From: Frankia nepalensis
GTDB lineage: Bacteria > Actinomycetota > Actinomycetes > Frankiales > Frankiaceae
Direction: 5' to 3'
Assembly (NCBI RefSeq): GCF_016786325.1
Contig: NZ_JADWYU010000201.1
Span: 25,044-89,043 of the forward strand
DNA length: 64,000 bases
In this document: positions 36,785-46,905 of the stretch, one piece after another
Layout of the letters: every line of letters starts with the position of its first letter
Numbering within the stretch: position 1 is the stretch's first letter
Position numbers and translations under genes: made by a program
The notes under the pieces: generated by a model
The model's input: the letters and a program-made list of their open reading frames with translations, nothing else
Database searches by the model: none
Told to the model about the DNA's origin: nothing

Positions 36785-36877
36785 ACGGGTGTGGGCGGGG
36801 GGGGGGGCCCCCCCCCCCCCCCCCCCCCCCCGGGGGGGGGGGGGGGCCCCCCCCCCCCCCCCCCCCCCAACACCCGT
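36785..36877. terminator. Homopolymeric G/C hairpin between convergent genes
   Basis: An outer stem ACGGGTGT (36785-36792) pairs with AACACCCGT (36869-36877). Inside lie G11 (36797-36807), C24 (36808-36831), G15 (36832-36846) and C22 (36847-36868). It sits between the 3' ends of the PemK-like gene and ctaF and would act on both strands. The lengths of the runs should be treated as unreliable. Confidence 0.55.
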
Positions 36878-36909
36878 CTGTGCTTGGCCCTTTGGTCTTT
36901 GGTTTTTGC

Positions 36910-37311
36910 TCAGTCCTCCGGGACCGGCGGGTGCCAGAAGTTCTCGAAGACCAGGCAGGTCACGAAGAACAGGGTCATCAGGCCGCCGATGAGGGCCAGC
37001 CAGATGCCGAAGATGAAGCCCGAGACGCCGAGGGTGGCGCTGGCGGCGATGAAGAACGGGTAGTAGCTGCCCGGGGTGAAATGCCCGAGCTCACCCGCGC
37101 CGTCGGCGATTTCGGCGTCTGGCAGGTCCTGCGGGCGCATCCCGACCCGGCGGCCGGTGAACAGCAGGTAGGTGCCCACCAGGAACCCCATGCCGGCGGT
37201 CAACGCCAGCGCGGCGGTGCCCGTCGGGTCCTTCGAGTAGATCCAGTAGATGATGTCAACGATCACGGCAAAGATGCCGATGATGTTGAAGATGTACCCT
37301 TCTACCTTCAT
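36910..37311 (-). CDS. ctaF: Actinobacterial cytochrome c oxidase subunit IV
   Basis: A 133-residue membrane protein with four hydrophobic segments: MKVEGYIFNIIGIFAVIVDI, LTAGMGFLVGTYLLF, YPFFIAASATLGVSGFI and IGGLMTLFFVTCLVFENFW (parts). This subunit is specific to actinobacterial aa3 oxidases and lies, as usual, after ctaD (12-bp gap). It stabilises the oxidase; no cofactor. The tail FWHPPVPED is a good end match to the family. Confidence 0.94.
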   Translation of the reverse strand: MKVEGYIFNIIGIFAVIVDIIYWIYSKDPTGTAALALTAGMGFLVGTYLLFTGRRVGMRPQDLPDAEIADGAGELGHFTPGSYYPFFIAASATLGVSGFIFGIWLALIGGLMTLFFVTCLVFENFWHPPVPED

Positions 37312-37323
37312 CCCACGGCCGCC

Positions 37324-39021
37324 TTAGCTGCTCAGTTCCGGGGTGGCGCGGTGCTCGATCGCCCCGCCCGCCGCGATCGCCGGGTAGTGCAGGTCGAACG
37401 CGGGACGCTCGGAGCGGATCCGCGGCAGCGACAGGAAGTTGTGTCGCGGCGGCGGGCAGGACGTCGCCCACTCCAGCGAGTTGCTGAAGCCCCATGGGTC
37501 GTCGACCCTGGTGATCTTGCCCTTCTTGTACGAATGCCACAGGTTGTACATGAACGGCAGCGTCGACAGCGCCAGGAAGAACGCCCCAGCCGTGGAGACG
37601 GTGTTCAGGGTGGTGAAACCGTCGCCCGGGCCGTAGTCGGCGTACCGACGCGGCATGCCCTTGATGCCCAGCCAGTGCTGCACCAGGAAGGTCAGGTGGA
37701 AGCCGAAGAACAGCGTCCAGAAGTGAATCTTGCCGATCCGCTCGTCCATCAGCCGCCCGGTGACCTTCGGGAACCAGAAGTAGACGCCGGCGTAGGCGGC
37801 GAACACGACGGACCCGAACACCACGTAGTGGAAGTGGGCGACGACGAAGTAGCTGTCGGAGACGTGGAAGTCGATCGGCGGGCTGGCCAGCAGCACGCCG
37901 GTCAGGCCGCCGAACAGGAACGTCACCAGGAAGCCGAGACTGAACAGCATCGGCGTCTCGAAGGTGAGCGACCCCCGCCACAGCGTGCCGATCCAGTTGA
38001 AGAACTTGACCCCGGTGGGCACCGCGATCAGGAACGACAGGAAGGCGAAGAACGGCAGCAGCACGGCGCCGGTGACGAACATGTGGTGCGCCCACACCGA
38101 GATCGACAGCGCCCCGATGCCGATCGTCGCGAAGACGAGTCCCTTGTAACCGAACAACGGCTTGCGGGAGAACACCGGCAGTACTTCGGTGATGATGCCG
38201 AAGAACGGCAGGGCGATGATGTACACCTCGGGATGCCCGAAGAACCAGAACAGGTGCTGCCAGAGCAGCGCCCCGCCGTTGGCCGCCTCGAAGATGTGCG
38301 CGCCGAACCGGCGGTCGGCTTCCAGCGCCAGCAGCGCGGCCGCCAGCGGCGGGAAGGCGACGAGCACCAGGATCGACGTGACCAGGAAGTTCCAGCAGAA
38401 GATCGGCATCCGGAACATCGTCATGCCGGGGGCCCGCAGGCACAGCAGCGTGGTGATCATGTTCACCGCGCCCAGGATGGTGCCCATACCGGAGGTCGCC
38501 AGGCCCAGCACCCACAGGTCGCCGCCGACGCCGGGCGAATAGGTGGCGTTCGACAGCGGCGCGTAGGCAAACCAGCCGAACGAGGCGGCGCCGTCGGGCG
38601 TCAGGAAGCCGGCGATGACCGTGAGGCTGCCGAACAGGAACAGCCAGTACGACAGCGCGTTCAGCCGCGGGAACGCGACGTCCGGCGAGCCGATCTGCAG
38701 CGGGATCAGGTAGTTCGCGAACGCGAAGGCCAGCGGCGTCGCGAACATCAGCAGCATCAGCGTGCCGTGCATCGTGAACAGCTGGTTGAACTGCTCGTTC
38801 GAGACGACCTGCAGGCCCGGCCGGGCCAGCTCGGCCCGCATGAACATCGCCAGGATGCCGGCGAAGGCGAAGAACGCGAACGAGGTGAGGAAGTACATGA
38901 GGGCGATGTCCTTGTGAGACGTCGTCCGCAGGTATTCCAGCAGGGTCTTGATGGCCTTCGGCGGGGCCTCGTCAGCCGGTGGGCCCGCGTGCCCGACCGG
39001 CGGCTCGTGCACAAGCGTCAC
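37324..39021 (-). CDS. ctaD: Cytochrome c oxidase subunit I (aa3)
   Basis: A 565-residue, 12-helix haem-copper oxidase subunit, site of oxygen reduction. His 85 (TMHGT) is a haem-a ligand, HPEVY at 263-267 gives the CuB His and the cross-linked Tyr, HH at 312-313 completes CuB, and VAHFHYV carries the remaining haem ligands. The N-terminal extension of ~25 residues is Pro/Ala-rich. ATG 39021 overlaps the ctaC stop by 4 bp. With ctaC and ctaF it makes the second half of the terminal oxidase; subunit III is in the other operon. Confidence 0.97.
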   Translation of the reverse strand: MTLVHEPPVGHAGPPADEAPPKAIKTLLEYLRTTSHKDIALMYFLTSFAFFAFAGILAMFMRAELARPGLQVVSNEQFNQLFTMHGTLMLLMFATPLAFAFANYLIPLQIGSPDVAFPRLNALSYWLFLFGSLTVIAGFLTPDGAASFGWFAYAPLSNATYSPGVGGDLWVLGLATSGMGTILGAVNMITTLLCLRAPGMTMFRMPIFCWNFLVTSILVLVAFPPLAAALLALEADRRFGAHIFEAANGGALLWQHLFWFFGHPEVYIIALPFFGIITEVLPVFSRKPLFGYKGLVFATIGIGALSISVWAHHMFVTGAVLLPFFAFLSFLIAVPTGVKFFNWIGTLWRGSLTFETPMLFSLGFLVTFLFGGLTGVLLASPPIDFHVSDSYFVVAHFHYVVFGSVVFAAYAGVYFWFPKVTGRLMDERIGKIHFWTLFFGFHLTFLVQHWLGIKGMPRRYADYGPGDGFTTLNTVSTAGAFFLALSTLPFMYNLWHSYKKGKITRVDDPWGFSNSLEWATSCPPPRHNFLSLPRIRSERPAFDLHYPAIAAGGAIEHRATPELSS

Positions 39022-39977
39022 TGTTCGCTCCCGGTGGTGGCGCCGCTACCGGCAGAGGTGAGCGCGGGGATGCCAGCGGCCGTCGCGCCGCCGGACTCGC
39101 GTTCCGCAATGAACCTGTCGTACTCGTCCCCGGGGATGACCTTGACGTAGAAGTTCATCTTGTCGTGATCAGTGCCACACAACTCGGCGCACCGGCCGAT
39201 GAAGGTGCCGGTCTTGGTCAGAGTGACCTCGAACCTGTTGATGCGGCCTGGCACGACATCCCGCTTGAAGAGGAACTCCGGCACCCAGAACGAGTGGATG
39301 ACGTCCGGCGACGTCAGCACGAACTGGACGGTGCGCCCCTCCGGCAGGACGAGCACGGCGGGCTGGCCGGGCTGGCCGGTCACCTCGACGACGTCGCCGC
39401 CGCTCTGGCCGGTGTCCATGTACCGGAACTGCCAGTTCCACCGGAAGCCGACCACGTTGACCGTGACGTCCGGGTCATCCGACAGCTTGTTGATCTCGAT
39501 CTCGTCGCGCGCGGTGTAGTAGAAGAGGCCGGCGACGACCACGACCGGCACCACCGTGTACAGCACCTCGACGGGGAGGTTGTACCGGACCTGGCGCGGC
39601 AGGGCCTCCGACCGCTTCCGGAACGCGATGATCGCGTAGAAGATCAGCCCCCAGACCAGCACACCCACGGCGAGCGCCGCGATCGCCGAACCCTTCCACA
39701 GGTTCAGGATCCGGGCGCTGTGGTTGGTCACGCCGTCCGGGAACCCGAAGTTCGGCACGCCGCACGCGGTCGCGGTCAGCGCGAGCACACTGAGCCCGGC
39801 GCCGAGCCGCAGCGCGCGCCCGGCGCGGCCGCGGCTCACACCGCTGTCACGGCCGTCGCTGGCCGTGGCCGGCTCACCCGCGGCGGCGGAAAGGTCGGTC
39901 GCGGGCGGCGCTGTGTCGCCCGCGACAGGGCGACCTGAGCCGCGCGCCGGCCGGGTCCGACCGAAGGAACTCCTCAC
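39018..39977 (-). CDS. ctaC: Cytochrome c oxidase subunit II (CuA)
   Basis: 319 residues. A long N-terminal signal ends in LALTATAC, with Cys 72 a likely lipobox cysteine; two membrane helices (about 95-117 and 135-153) follow. The CuA domain has His 228 and the set Cys 263, Glu 265, Cys 267, His 271 and Met 274 ([12 protein letters not shown]). It passes electrons from QcrC haem to subunit I. GTG start with GGGAGG about 10 bp before it. The 50-residue lead before the signal core is longer than common, so a later start is possible although none has a better ribosome site. Confidence 0.95.
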   Translation of the reverse strand: MRSSFGRTRPARGSGRPVAGDTAPPATDLSAAAGEPATASDGRDSGVSRGRAGRALRLGAGLSVLALTATACGVPNFGFPDGVTNHSARILNLWKGSAIAALAVGVLVWGLIFYAIIAFRKRSEALPRQVRYNLPVEVLYTVVPVVVVAGLFYYTARDEIEINKLSDDPDVTVNVVGFRWNWQFRYMDTGQSGGDVVEVTGQPGQPAVLVLPEGRTVQFVLTSPDVIHSFWVPEFLFKRDVVPGRINRFEVTLTKTGTFIGRCAELCGTDHDKMNFYVKVIPGDEYDRFIAERESGGATAAGIPALTSAGSGATTGSEQ

Positions 39978-40381
39978 CAGGTCCTGCCTCCCACGACTAC
40001 GTCACCCGGGACACGCGAACTGGGTCGCCTGGGCCGACGCACGGTCTTCGACACGCTGTAGATGCTGCGACGGGAGCGTATCCCAGCCGACGTCACGGTT
40101 CTCGCCTGAGGCCCTCCCGCGCCAGGGTTCACACGAATCAGCCCTCGCACAAGAACGCGCAGAGTGATGACTCAATACGAACAGTTGTCGAGGCGGCCCA
40201 TCCGCCCAGGTGAACCGACCCGAAGGACCGCTCCCAGCCAGGACCATCGCCGTCGCGCGCCGGCCCCGCGGGGGCCTGGCCGTGGCCGACTGTGAGACGG
40301 ATCCCAGGGCGGGCGGCACGGCGATCCCGCGGTCAGCCGGTCGGCGGCGAGGGACGGGCGAAGGACAGTAGCGTCGAGGGC
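39978..40381. promoter_or_regulatory. Divergent region between ctaC and the cysteine desulfurase gene
   Basis: 404 bp without a gene. An AT-richer patch at 40160-40190 (ATGACTCAATACGAACAG) is the most likely place for the ctaCDF promoter, but no confident -35/-10 pair was found. GAGGG before 40382 is the weak ribosome site of the desulfurase. Confidence 0.35.
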
Positions 40382-41530
40382 GTGCCGGCCTATCTCGACC
40401 ACGCGTCGACGACCCCGCCGCACCCGGCCGCCAGGGCGGCCCTGCTCGCGGCGCTCGACGAGGGCTGGGCCGACCCGGCCCGGCTCTACCGGGAGGGCCG
40501 CCGGGCGCGGATGCTGCTCGACGCCGCCCGCGAGACTGTCGCCGGGGTGCTCGGCGCCCGGGCCGACGAGGTCTCCTTCTGCGCGAGCGGGACGGTGGCC
40601 GCGCACCTGGCGGTCCTCGGCACGGCCGCCGCCCGTCGCCGCGCCGGCGATCTGGTGCTGGTCAGCGCGGTGGAGCACTCCAGCGTGCTGCACGCCGCCG
40701 AACGCCACGAACGGGCCGGCGGCCGGACCCACACTGTCGGGGTCGACGGATACGGCCGGGTCGACCCCGCCGGGTTCACCCCGCCACCGGGCACGGCGCT
40801 GGTGTCGCTGCAGCACGCCAACCACGAGGTCGGTACCGTGCAGCCGCTCGCGGCGGTGACCGAGGTGGCGCACGCCGCCGGGGTGCCGGTGCACACCGAC
40901 GCGGCGATGACCGTCGGGCAGCTCCCGGTCGACGTCGGGGAGCTGGGCGTGGACCTGCTGACGGCGAGCGGGCACAAGTTCGGCGGTCCGCCAGGGGTTG
41001 GGATCCTCGTGGTCCGCTCCGGCACCCGGTGGGCGAACCCGATGCCGGCCGACGAGCGCGAGTCCGGCCGCGCGCCCGGCTTCCCGAACCTGCCGGCGAT
41101 CGTCGCGGCCGCGGCGGCGCTGCACGCCCGCGCCGGTGAGCTCGCCGCCGAACGGGAGCGGCTCGGCGCGCTGACCGCGCGGCTGCGCGCGCGGCTGCCC
41201 GAACTGGTCGACGACGTCGAGCTGCTCGGCGACCCGGACCCGGCCGGCCGGCTGCCGCACCTGGTCGCCTTCTCCTGCCTCTACGTGGCGGGCGAGGCGC
41301 TGCTGGGCGAGCTCGACCGGGCGGGGATCGCCGTCAGCAGCGGATCAAGCTGCACCTCCGACACGTTGACCCCAAGCCACGTGCTCGTGGCGATGGGGGC
41401 GCTGAGCCACGGCAACATCCGGGTCTCGTTCGGCCGCGGTTCCACCGAGGCGGACCTCTCCGCCCTGCTCGACGTCGTTCCCGGCGCCGTCACCGCCATC
41501 CGCGAGCGCGCCGGCGCGGTGGGGCTTTAG
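40382..41530 (+). CDS. Cysteine desulfurase (IscS/NifS family)
   Basis: A 382-residue PLP enzyme that releases sulfur from cysteine as a persulfide. It begins VPAYLDHASTTPPHP, the family start; the PLP lysine is in TASGHKFGGPPG; the catalytic Cys lies in SSGSSCTSD; HANHEVGTVQP and VHTDAAMTVG bind the cofactor. GTG 40382 was chosen because the conserved YLDHASTTP opens there; the frame upstream has no similarity. A TusA-like gene follows after 61 bp, so the persulfide is probably handed to that carrier. Confidence 0.93.
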   Translation: MPAYLDHASTTPPHPAARAALLAALDEGWADPARLYREGRRARMLLDAARETVAGVLGARADEVSFCASGTVAAHLAVLGTAAARRRAGDLVLVSAVEHSSVLHAAERHERAGGRTHTVGVDGYGRVDPAGFTPPPGTALVSLQHANHEVGTVQPLAAVTEVAHAAGVPVHTDAAMTVGQLPVDVGELGVDLLTASGHKFGGPPGVGILVVRSGTRWANPMPADERESGRAPGFPNLPAIVAAAAALHARAGELAAERERLGALTARLRARLPELVDDVELLGDPDPAGRLPHLVAFSCLYVAGEALLGELDRAGIAVSSGSSCTSDTLTPSHVLVAMGALSHGNIRVSFGRGSTEADLSALLDVVPGAVTAIRERAGAVGL

Positions 41531-41591
41531 CCCCCGCGGGACGAAGGCGGCGCCATCGGCGCGGAAGGAGCGACATGGCGAAAGGAGCGAT

Positions 41592-41831
41592 ATGAGCGAC
41601 GCGCGGGGCGGCGGGACCGCGGACGTGGTCATCGACGCGTTGGGGCGACGCTGTCCGCTGCCGATCATCGACCTGGCGAGGCGGATCGGCGACGTGCCGG
41701 TCGGCGGGACGATCGAGCTGCTCGCCGACGACCCCGCGGCGGCCGCCGACGTGGCCGCCTGGTGCCGGCTGCGCGGCCAGGAGTTGCTCGGCTCCGCCGG
41801 GCACGCGCACCTGGTCCGCCGGCTGGCCTGA
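41592..41831 (+). CDS. TusA-family sulfur carrier
   Basis: A 79-residue protein with the TusA core: VVIDALGRRCPLPIIDLA, where the Cys of RCPLP is the sulfur-carrying residue, then GGTIELLADDPAAAADVAAW and a short C-terminal strand. Normal length for the family. Paired with the desulfurase just upstream, it is expected to relay sulfur to tRNA modification, cofactor or Fe-S assembly; the target is not shown. GGAGCGAT-type ribosome site before the ATG (AAAGGAGC). Confidence 0.9.
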   Translation: MSDARGGGTADVVIDALGRRCPLPIIDLARRIGDVPVGGTIELLADDPAAAADVAAWCRLRGQELLGSAGHAHLVRRLA

Positions 41832-41875
41832 CCGCCCGGCCGTCGCCGGACGCCCGCCCGCCGGGCCGCGCAACG

Positions 41876-41926
41876 GGCACGGGCGCGGCGCGGTGGCTCC
41901 GCTGGCCACCGCGGCGCGCCCGTGCC
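41876..41926. terminator. Bidirectional terminator hairpin
   Basis: A 22-bp stem with one mismatch and a 7-base loop (TCCGCTG), arms 41876-41897 and 41905-41926. It lies between the convergent TusA-like and adoK genes. Confidence 0.8.
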
Positions 41927-41981
41927 GGCCGGCGCGGGGCCGGGCGTTCAGGAGCTGTGGCGGTTCAGGAACGGGGGCGGT

Positions 41982-42992
<1,011 letters not shown>

Positions 42993-43031
42993 TCAGTAGC
43001 GCCCCGCTACGCCATCCCGCCGCCGAGAACA

Positions 43032-43076
43032 CGGGTGCCCGGTGTGACGGGTGAATTCCGTCACACCGGGCACCCG
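43032..43076 (-). terminator. Terminator of erpA
   Basis: A perfect 19-bp stem (arms 43032-43050 and 43058-43076) with loop GTGAATT, 38 bp after the erpA stop and before adoK. It separates the two minus-strand genes into distinct transcripts. Confidence 0.85.
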
Positions 43077-43113
43077 GCGATCAGTCAGCGGCGCTCGTGG
43101 GCGCCTGTGCGAT

Positions 43114-43479
43114 CTAGTGGAAGGAATCGCCGCAGGCGCAGGAGCCCTGGGCGTTCGGGTTGTCGATCGTGAAGCCCTGCTTCTCGATGGTGTCGACGAA
43201 GTCGATGGTGGCGCCGCCCAGGTACGGGGCACTCATCCGGTCGACGGCGACCTTGACGCCAGAGAAGTCGTGGACGGTGTCACCGTCGAGCTGGCGCTCG
43301 TCGAAGAACAGCTGGTAGCGCATGCCGGAGCAGCCACCGGGCTGCACGGCGATACGCAGGGCCAGGTCGTCGCGACCCTCCTGCTCGAGCAGGGACTTCA
43401 CCTTGCTCGCGGCCAGGTCGGTGAGGATGACCTGGCTCGGCCGGGTCTGGGTGTCCGTCGTCGTGTCCTGGACGGTCAT
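43114..43479 (-). CDS. erpA: Iron-sulfur cluster insertion protein (HesB/IscA/ErpA)
   Basis: 121 residues of the A-type carrier fold. The three cluster-binding cysteines are Cys 50 (QPGGCSGMRYQLFF), Cys 114 and Cys 116 (GSCACGDSF). AGGAG lies 6 bp before the ATG at 43479. It delivers Fe-S clusters to apoenzymes; NadA, encoded divergently next door, is a 4Fe-4S enzyme and a plausible client. The place between adoK and nadA is like that of Rv2204c in mycobacteria. Confidence 0.94.
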   Translation of the reverse strand: MTVQDTTTDTQTRPSQVILTDLAASKVKSLLEQEGRDDLALRIAVQPGGCSGMRYQLFFDERQLDGDTVHDFSGVKVAVDRMSAPYLGGATIDFVDTIEKQGFTIDNPNAQGSCACGDSFH

Positions 43480-43992
43480 AGGGGCTCCTGCCCTTTCGGA
43501 ACGTGCCTGATGGATGCGCTGCGCGGAGCCCACGCGATCCACATCGGATCCCGCGCCCCCACACACGGCACCGTCGGTGTGCCGCCGCGATAGTCGGTGC
43601 CAACAACGTCGGCCCGGTTCCGCTTCCCATCGTAACTACGGACCGAGCAGCCGGCCACGACGTCCGGCGCCCTCCGCCGGCTCGTGAGCCGGTCCCGCCA
43701 GTGCCGACAGGACAGGCATCCTTGCCTGACGGTCCTCCCGGCCGGGTCCCGGGTGACCCATCTCACTCGGGACCAACGCCCCTGCCGCGGACCTGGCCAT
43801 CGGCTGGCGGCACCGGGGCGGGCGGCCCGAGCCGTCGCCGAGGTGTCGCGCGCCTTACGCCCCGGCGAACCGGCCATGGCGGCCGAGTTAGTGTCTCTTC
43901 GACCATTAATGAGTTAGAGTCTGAACGACCATATGTGCGAGCTGCACCGCGAGTGCGCTGCCCGCGCGAGTGCGCCGTCCGAAGGGGCTGCC
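43480..43992. promoter_or_regulatory. erpA-nadA divergent region
   Basis: 513 bp without a clear gene. It should contain the erpA promoter near 43620-43640 (AT-richer) and, at the right end, the nadA control repeats. An in-frame ATG at 43933 would lengthen NadA by 20 residues (MCELHRECAARAS), but the ATG at 43993 has GAAGGGG before it. Confidence 0.4.
43887..43934 (+). promoter_or_regulatory. Tandem 22-bp repeat upstream of nadA (possible NrtR-type operator)
   Basis: Two copies 26 bp apart: TTAGTGTC-n5-GACCATTA and TTAGAGTC-n5-GACCATAT, each an imperfect inverted repeat. They lie 60-106 bp before the nadA start at 43993, in an AT-rich patch. NAD genes are often repressed by NrtR or similar factors through TTAG-GTC-type sites; the identity of the regulator is an inference. 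Confidence 0.5.
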
Positions 43993-45183
43993 ATGACGAC
44001 CAACCCGACCCTGGAGCGCATCGGCGTGACGCCGTCGCCGCTGGCCCTGCTCCTGCTCGGCCAGGGCGCCGACCCGGACAGCGAGCGCGGCGTCGACTGC
44101 CCAGGAGCACTGCCGGCCGCCGCCGACCCGCGGCTGGCCGAGCGGGCGGCCGCCGCGAAGGAAGCCCTCGGCGGCAAGGTCTTCGTCCTCGGCCACCACT
44201 ACCAGCGCGACGACGTGATCGCGTTCGCCGACGTCACCGGCGACTCGTTCAAGCTCGCCCAGCAGGCCGCCGCGCGCCCCGAGGCCGAGCACATCGTCTT
44301 CTGCGGCGTGCACTTCATGGCCGAAAGCGCCGACATCCTGACCGCGCCGCACCAACAGGTGATCCTGCCGGACCTGGCCGCCGGCTGCTCGATGGCGGAC
44401 ATGGCCACCGCCGAGCAGGTCGAGCAGGCCTGGGACGACCTGCTGGACGCCGGCGCCGCCGAGGGCACGGTGCCGGTGACCTACATGAACTCCTCGGCCG
44501 CGATCAAGGCGTTCACCGGCCGTCACGACGGGACGGTCTGCACGTCGTCGAACGCCCGCCGGGCACTGGAGTGGGCGTTCGGGCCGGAACGCGGCGGGCG
44601 CCGGGTACTGTTCCTCCCCGACCAGCACCTGGGCCGTAACACCGCCATCGGCGAGCTCGGCCTGACCGCGGCGGACTGCGTGGTCTACGACCCACGCCGC
44701 CCGAACGGCGGGCTCACCCCGGCCCAGCTGCGCGACGCGAAGATGATCCTGTGGCGGGGCCACTGCTCGGTGCACGGCCGGTTCACCCGGGAGTGCGTCG
44801 ACGAGGTACGGGCCCGGATCCCCGGGGTAACTGTCCTGGTACACCCCGAGTGCAAGCGCGAGGTGGTGACCGGGGCGGACCTGGTCGGGTCGACGGAGTA
44901 CATCATCAAGGTGGTGGACGAGGCGCCCGCCGGCTCGTCCTTCGCGATCGGCACCGAGCTCAACCTCGTGCAGCGGCTCGCGAACCGCCACCCTGACAAG
45001 AACATCGTCTTCCTGGACCGCACCGTGTGTTTCTGCTCCACAATGAACCGCATCGACATGCCACACCTCGTATGGGCGCTGGAGTCGCTCGTCCGCGGCG
45101 AGCCGGTCAACCGGATCACGGTCGCGCCGGAGGTGGCTACCTACGCCCGAAAGGCCCTCGACCAGATGTTGGCGCTCCCCTAA
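43993..45183 (+). CDS. nadA: Quinolinate synthase
   Basis: A 396-residue 4Fe-4S enzyme that condenses iminoaspartate with dihydroxyacetone phosphate in NAD synthesis. Landmarks are VFVLGHHYQRDDVIAFAD, the cluster cysteines in VFCGVHFMAESAD, LWRGHCSVHGRF and DRTVCFCSTMN, plus TYMNSSAAIKAF and HPECKREV. Start at ATG 43993, with GAAGGGG upstream. nadB and nadC are not in the window. Its TAA overlaps the ATG of the DUF3043 gene by one base, so these two are cotranslated. Confidence 0.94.
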   Translation: MTTNPTLERIGVTPSPLALLLLGQGADPDSERGVDCPGALPAAADPRLAERAAAAKEALGGKVFVLGHHYQRDDVIAFADVTGDSFKLAQQAAARPEAEHIVFCGVHFMAESADILTAPHQQVILPDLAAGCSMADMATAEQVEQAWDDLLDAGAAEGTVPVTYMNSSAAIKAFTGRHDGTVCTSSNARRALEWAFGPERGGRRVLFLPDQHLGRNTAIGELGLTAADCVVYDPRRPNGGLTPAQLRDAKMILWRGHCSVHGRFTRECVDEVRARIPGVTVLVHPECKREVVTGADLVGSTEYIIKVVDEAPAGSSFAIGTELNLVQRLANRHPDKNIVFLDRTVCFCSTMNRIDMPHLVWALESLVRGEPVNRITVAPEVATYARKALDQMLALP

Positions 45184-45797
45184 TGGCTTCGATCAGTCTC
45201 AGGAAGCGGTCGCGCGAGGCCGAGCCGGACGCCGACGGCGCCGTGGACCTCGACGAGCCCGTCGAGGTGCTCGACACCCGCGTCACCGCCAAGAAGGGCC
45301 GGCCGACGCCCAAGCGCTCGCAGGCGCGGGCCGCCCGCTCCACCGGCGGCGCGTTCGGCCCGGCGGCCAACACGAAGGAGGCCCGGGCGCGCGCCAGGGA
45401 CGAGCGCCGCCGGCAGATGGCCGAGCAGCGAACCGCCCTGCGCTCCGGCGACCTGTCGAAGATGCCCGCGCGCGAGCGCGCCCCGGAGCGGGTGCTCGCC
45501 CGGGACATCGTCGACAGCCGGATCAACGCGGGCACGTTCTTCCTGTTCGCCATCGCCTTCTACCTGGTCGGCGGAATCGTGCCGAACAGCTACGTGCGGC
45601 TGGTCGCCGTCTACGTGATGCTGCTCGGCCTCCTCGCGGTCGCGGTCGACGGCTTCTTCCTCAGCCGCAAGGTCAGCAAGGCCATCGAGGAGCGCTACCC
45701 GGACTCGCGGGTGAAGGTGCGGCTCTACGCCATCCAGCGCTCGCTGGTGCCGCGCCGCTGGCGCACGCCACCGCCGCGGGTCAGCCGCGACCGATAG
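45183..45797 (+). CDS. DUF3043 membrane protein
   Basis: A 204-residue protein. A basic, Arg/Lys/Ala-rich N-terminal half (KKGRPTPKRSQARAARS) precedes LARDIVDSRINAGTFFLF, two membrane helices (about 116-137 and 141-162) and a short C-terminal arm. This is the DUF3043 pattern, universal in actinobacteria (Rv2206 in the same position in M. tuberculosis). Function unknown; the TAATG junction with nadA suggests joint expression. Confidence 0.9.
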   Translation: MASISLRKRSREAEPDADGAVDLDEPVEVLDTRVTAKKGRPTPKRSQARAARSTGGAFGPAANTKEARARARDERRRQMAEQRTALRSGDLSKMPARERAPERVLARDIVDSRINAGTFFLFAIAFYLVGGIVPNSYVRLVAVYVMLLGLLAVAVDGFFLSRKVSKAIEERYPDSRVKVRLYAIQRSLVPRRWRTPPPRVSRDR

Positions 45798-45927
45798 CGC
45801 CGCGAGCACGTCATCGGTGACTCGCCTGGCCCGGACGGCACGCGCGGCCGGGCCAGGCGGTCGCGTCCGCGTGGCGGTCCCGCCCGCGTCGGCCAAGAGC
45901 CATCAGACACGCCCTAGAGTCTGCGGA

Positions 45928-46890
45928 GTGGAGTATCGACGCCTGGGTCGCAGCGGACTGACCGTCAGCCAGATCGCGTACGGAAACTGGATCACCCACG
46001 GTGACCAGATCGAGTCCGAGCAGGCCATCGCCTGCGTGCGGGCCGCGTTCGACGAGGGGATCACCACCTTCGACACCGCCGACGTCTACGCGGGCGGGCG
46101 CGCGGAGACCGTGCTCGGCGAGGCGCTCGCCGGCACCCGGCGCGAGTCGTACGAGCTGGCGACCAAGGTCTTCTGGCCCACCGGCCCAGGTCAGAACGAC
46201 AAAGGCCTGTCCCGCAAGCACATCATCGAGTCGATGAACGCGTCGCTGAAGCGGCTGCGCACCGACTACGTCGACCTCTACCAGGCGCACCGGTATGACC
46301 CGACCGTGCCGCTGGAGGAGACGCTGCGCGCGTTCGACGACCTCGTGCGCGCCGGCAAGACGCTCTACGTGGGCGTGTCCGAGTGGAGCGCCGAGCAGAT
46401 CACCGAGGCGGTCCGGCTGGCGGGTGAGATGGGCCTGGACCGGATCATCTCCAACCAGCCGCAGTACTCGATGCTCTACCGCAAGATCGAGGCCGAGATC
46501 GTGCCGGCGTCGGCCAAGGCCGGCGTCTCGCAGATCGTCTGGTCGCCGATCGCGCAGGGGGTGCTGACCGGCAAGTACCTGCCGGGACAGCCTCCGCCGG
46601 CCGGCAGCCGCGCCACCGGCGCCACCGGCTCCGCCTTCATCGGGCGCCTGATGAGCGACGACGTGCTGAGGGCCGTACAGGAGCTGCGCCCGGTCGCCGA
46701 CGACGCCGGGCTCTCGCTCGCCCAGTTGGCCGTCGCCTGGGTGCTGCAGAACGACAACGTCGCGTCCGCGATCATCGGCGCCTCCCGGCCGGAGCAGGTC
46801 CGCGAGAACGTCAAGGCCGCGGGCGTCACCCTCGCCCCGGAGATCCTGGCCCGCGTCGACGAGGTCCTCGGCTCGGTCGCCGAGCACTGA
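45928..46890 (+). CDS. Aldo/keto reductase
   Basis: A 320-residue NADPH-dependent oxidoreductase with the AKR tetrad: Asp 49, Tyr 54 (DTADVYAGG), Lys 80 (ATKVFW) and His 121 (YQAHRYD). GSAFIGRLMSDD and IIGASRPEQVREN bind NADPH near the C-terminus. The FWPTGPGQNDKGLSRKHI segment places it with the potassium-channel-beta/YghZ-like AKRs. GTG start (VEYRRLGRSGLTVSQI) with GCGGA in front. Substrate not known. It converges on the TetR gene. Confidence 0.92.
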   Translation: MEYRRLGRSGLTVSQIAYGNWITHGDQIESEQAIACVRAAFDEGITTFDTADVYAGGRAETVLGEALAGTRRESYELATKVFWPTGPGQNDKGLSRKHIIESMNASLKRLRTDYVDLYQAHRYDPTVPLEETLRAFDDLVRAGKTLYVGVSEWSAEQITEAVRLAGEMGLDRIISNQPQYSMLYRKIEAEIVPASAKAGVSQIVWSPIAQGVLTGKYLPGQPPPAGSRATGATGSAFIGRLMSDDVLRAVQELRPVADDAGLSLAQLAVAWVLQNDNVASAIIGASRPEQVRENVKAAGVTLAPEILARVDEVLGSVAEH

Positions 46891-46905
46891 GCCCGGGCCC
46901 TCGGC

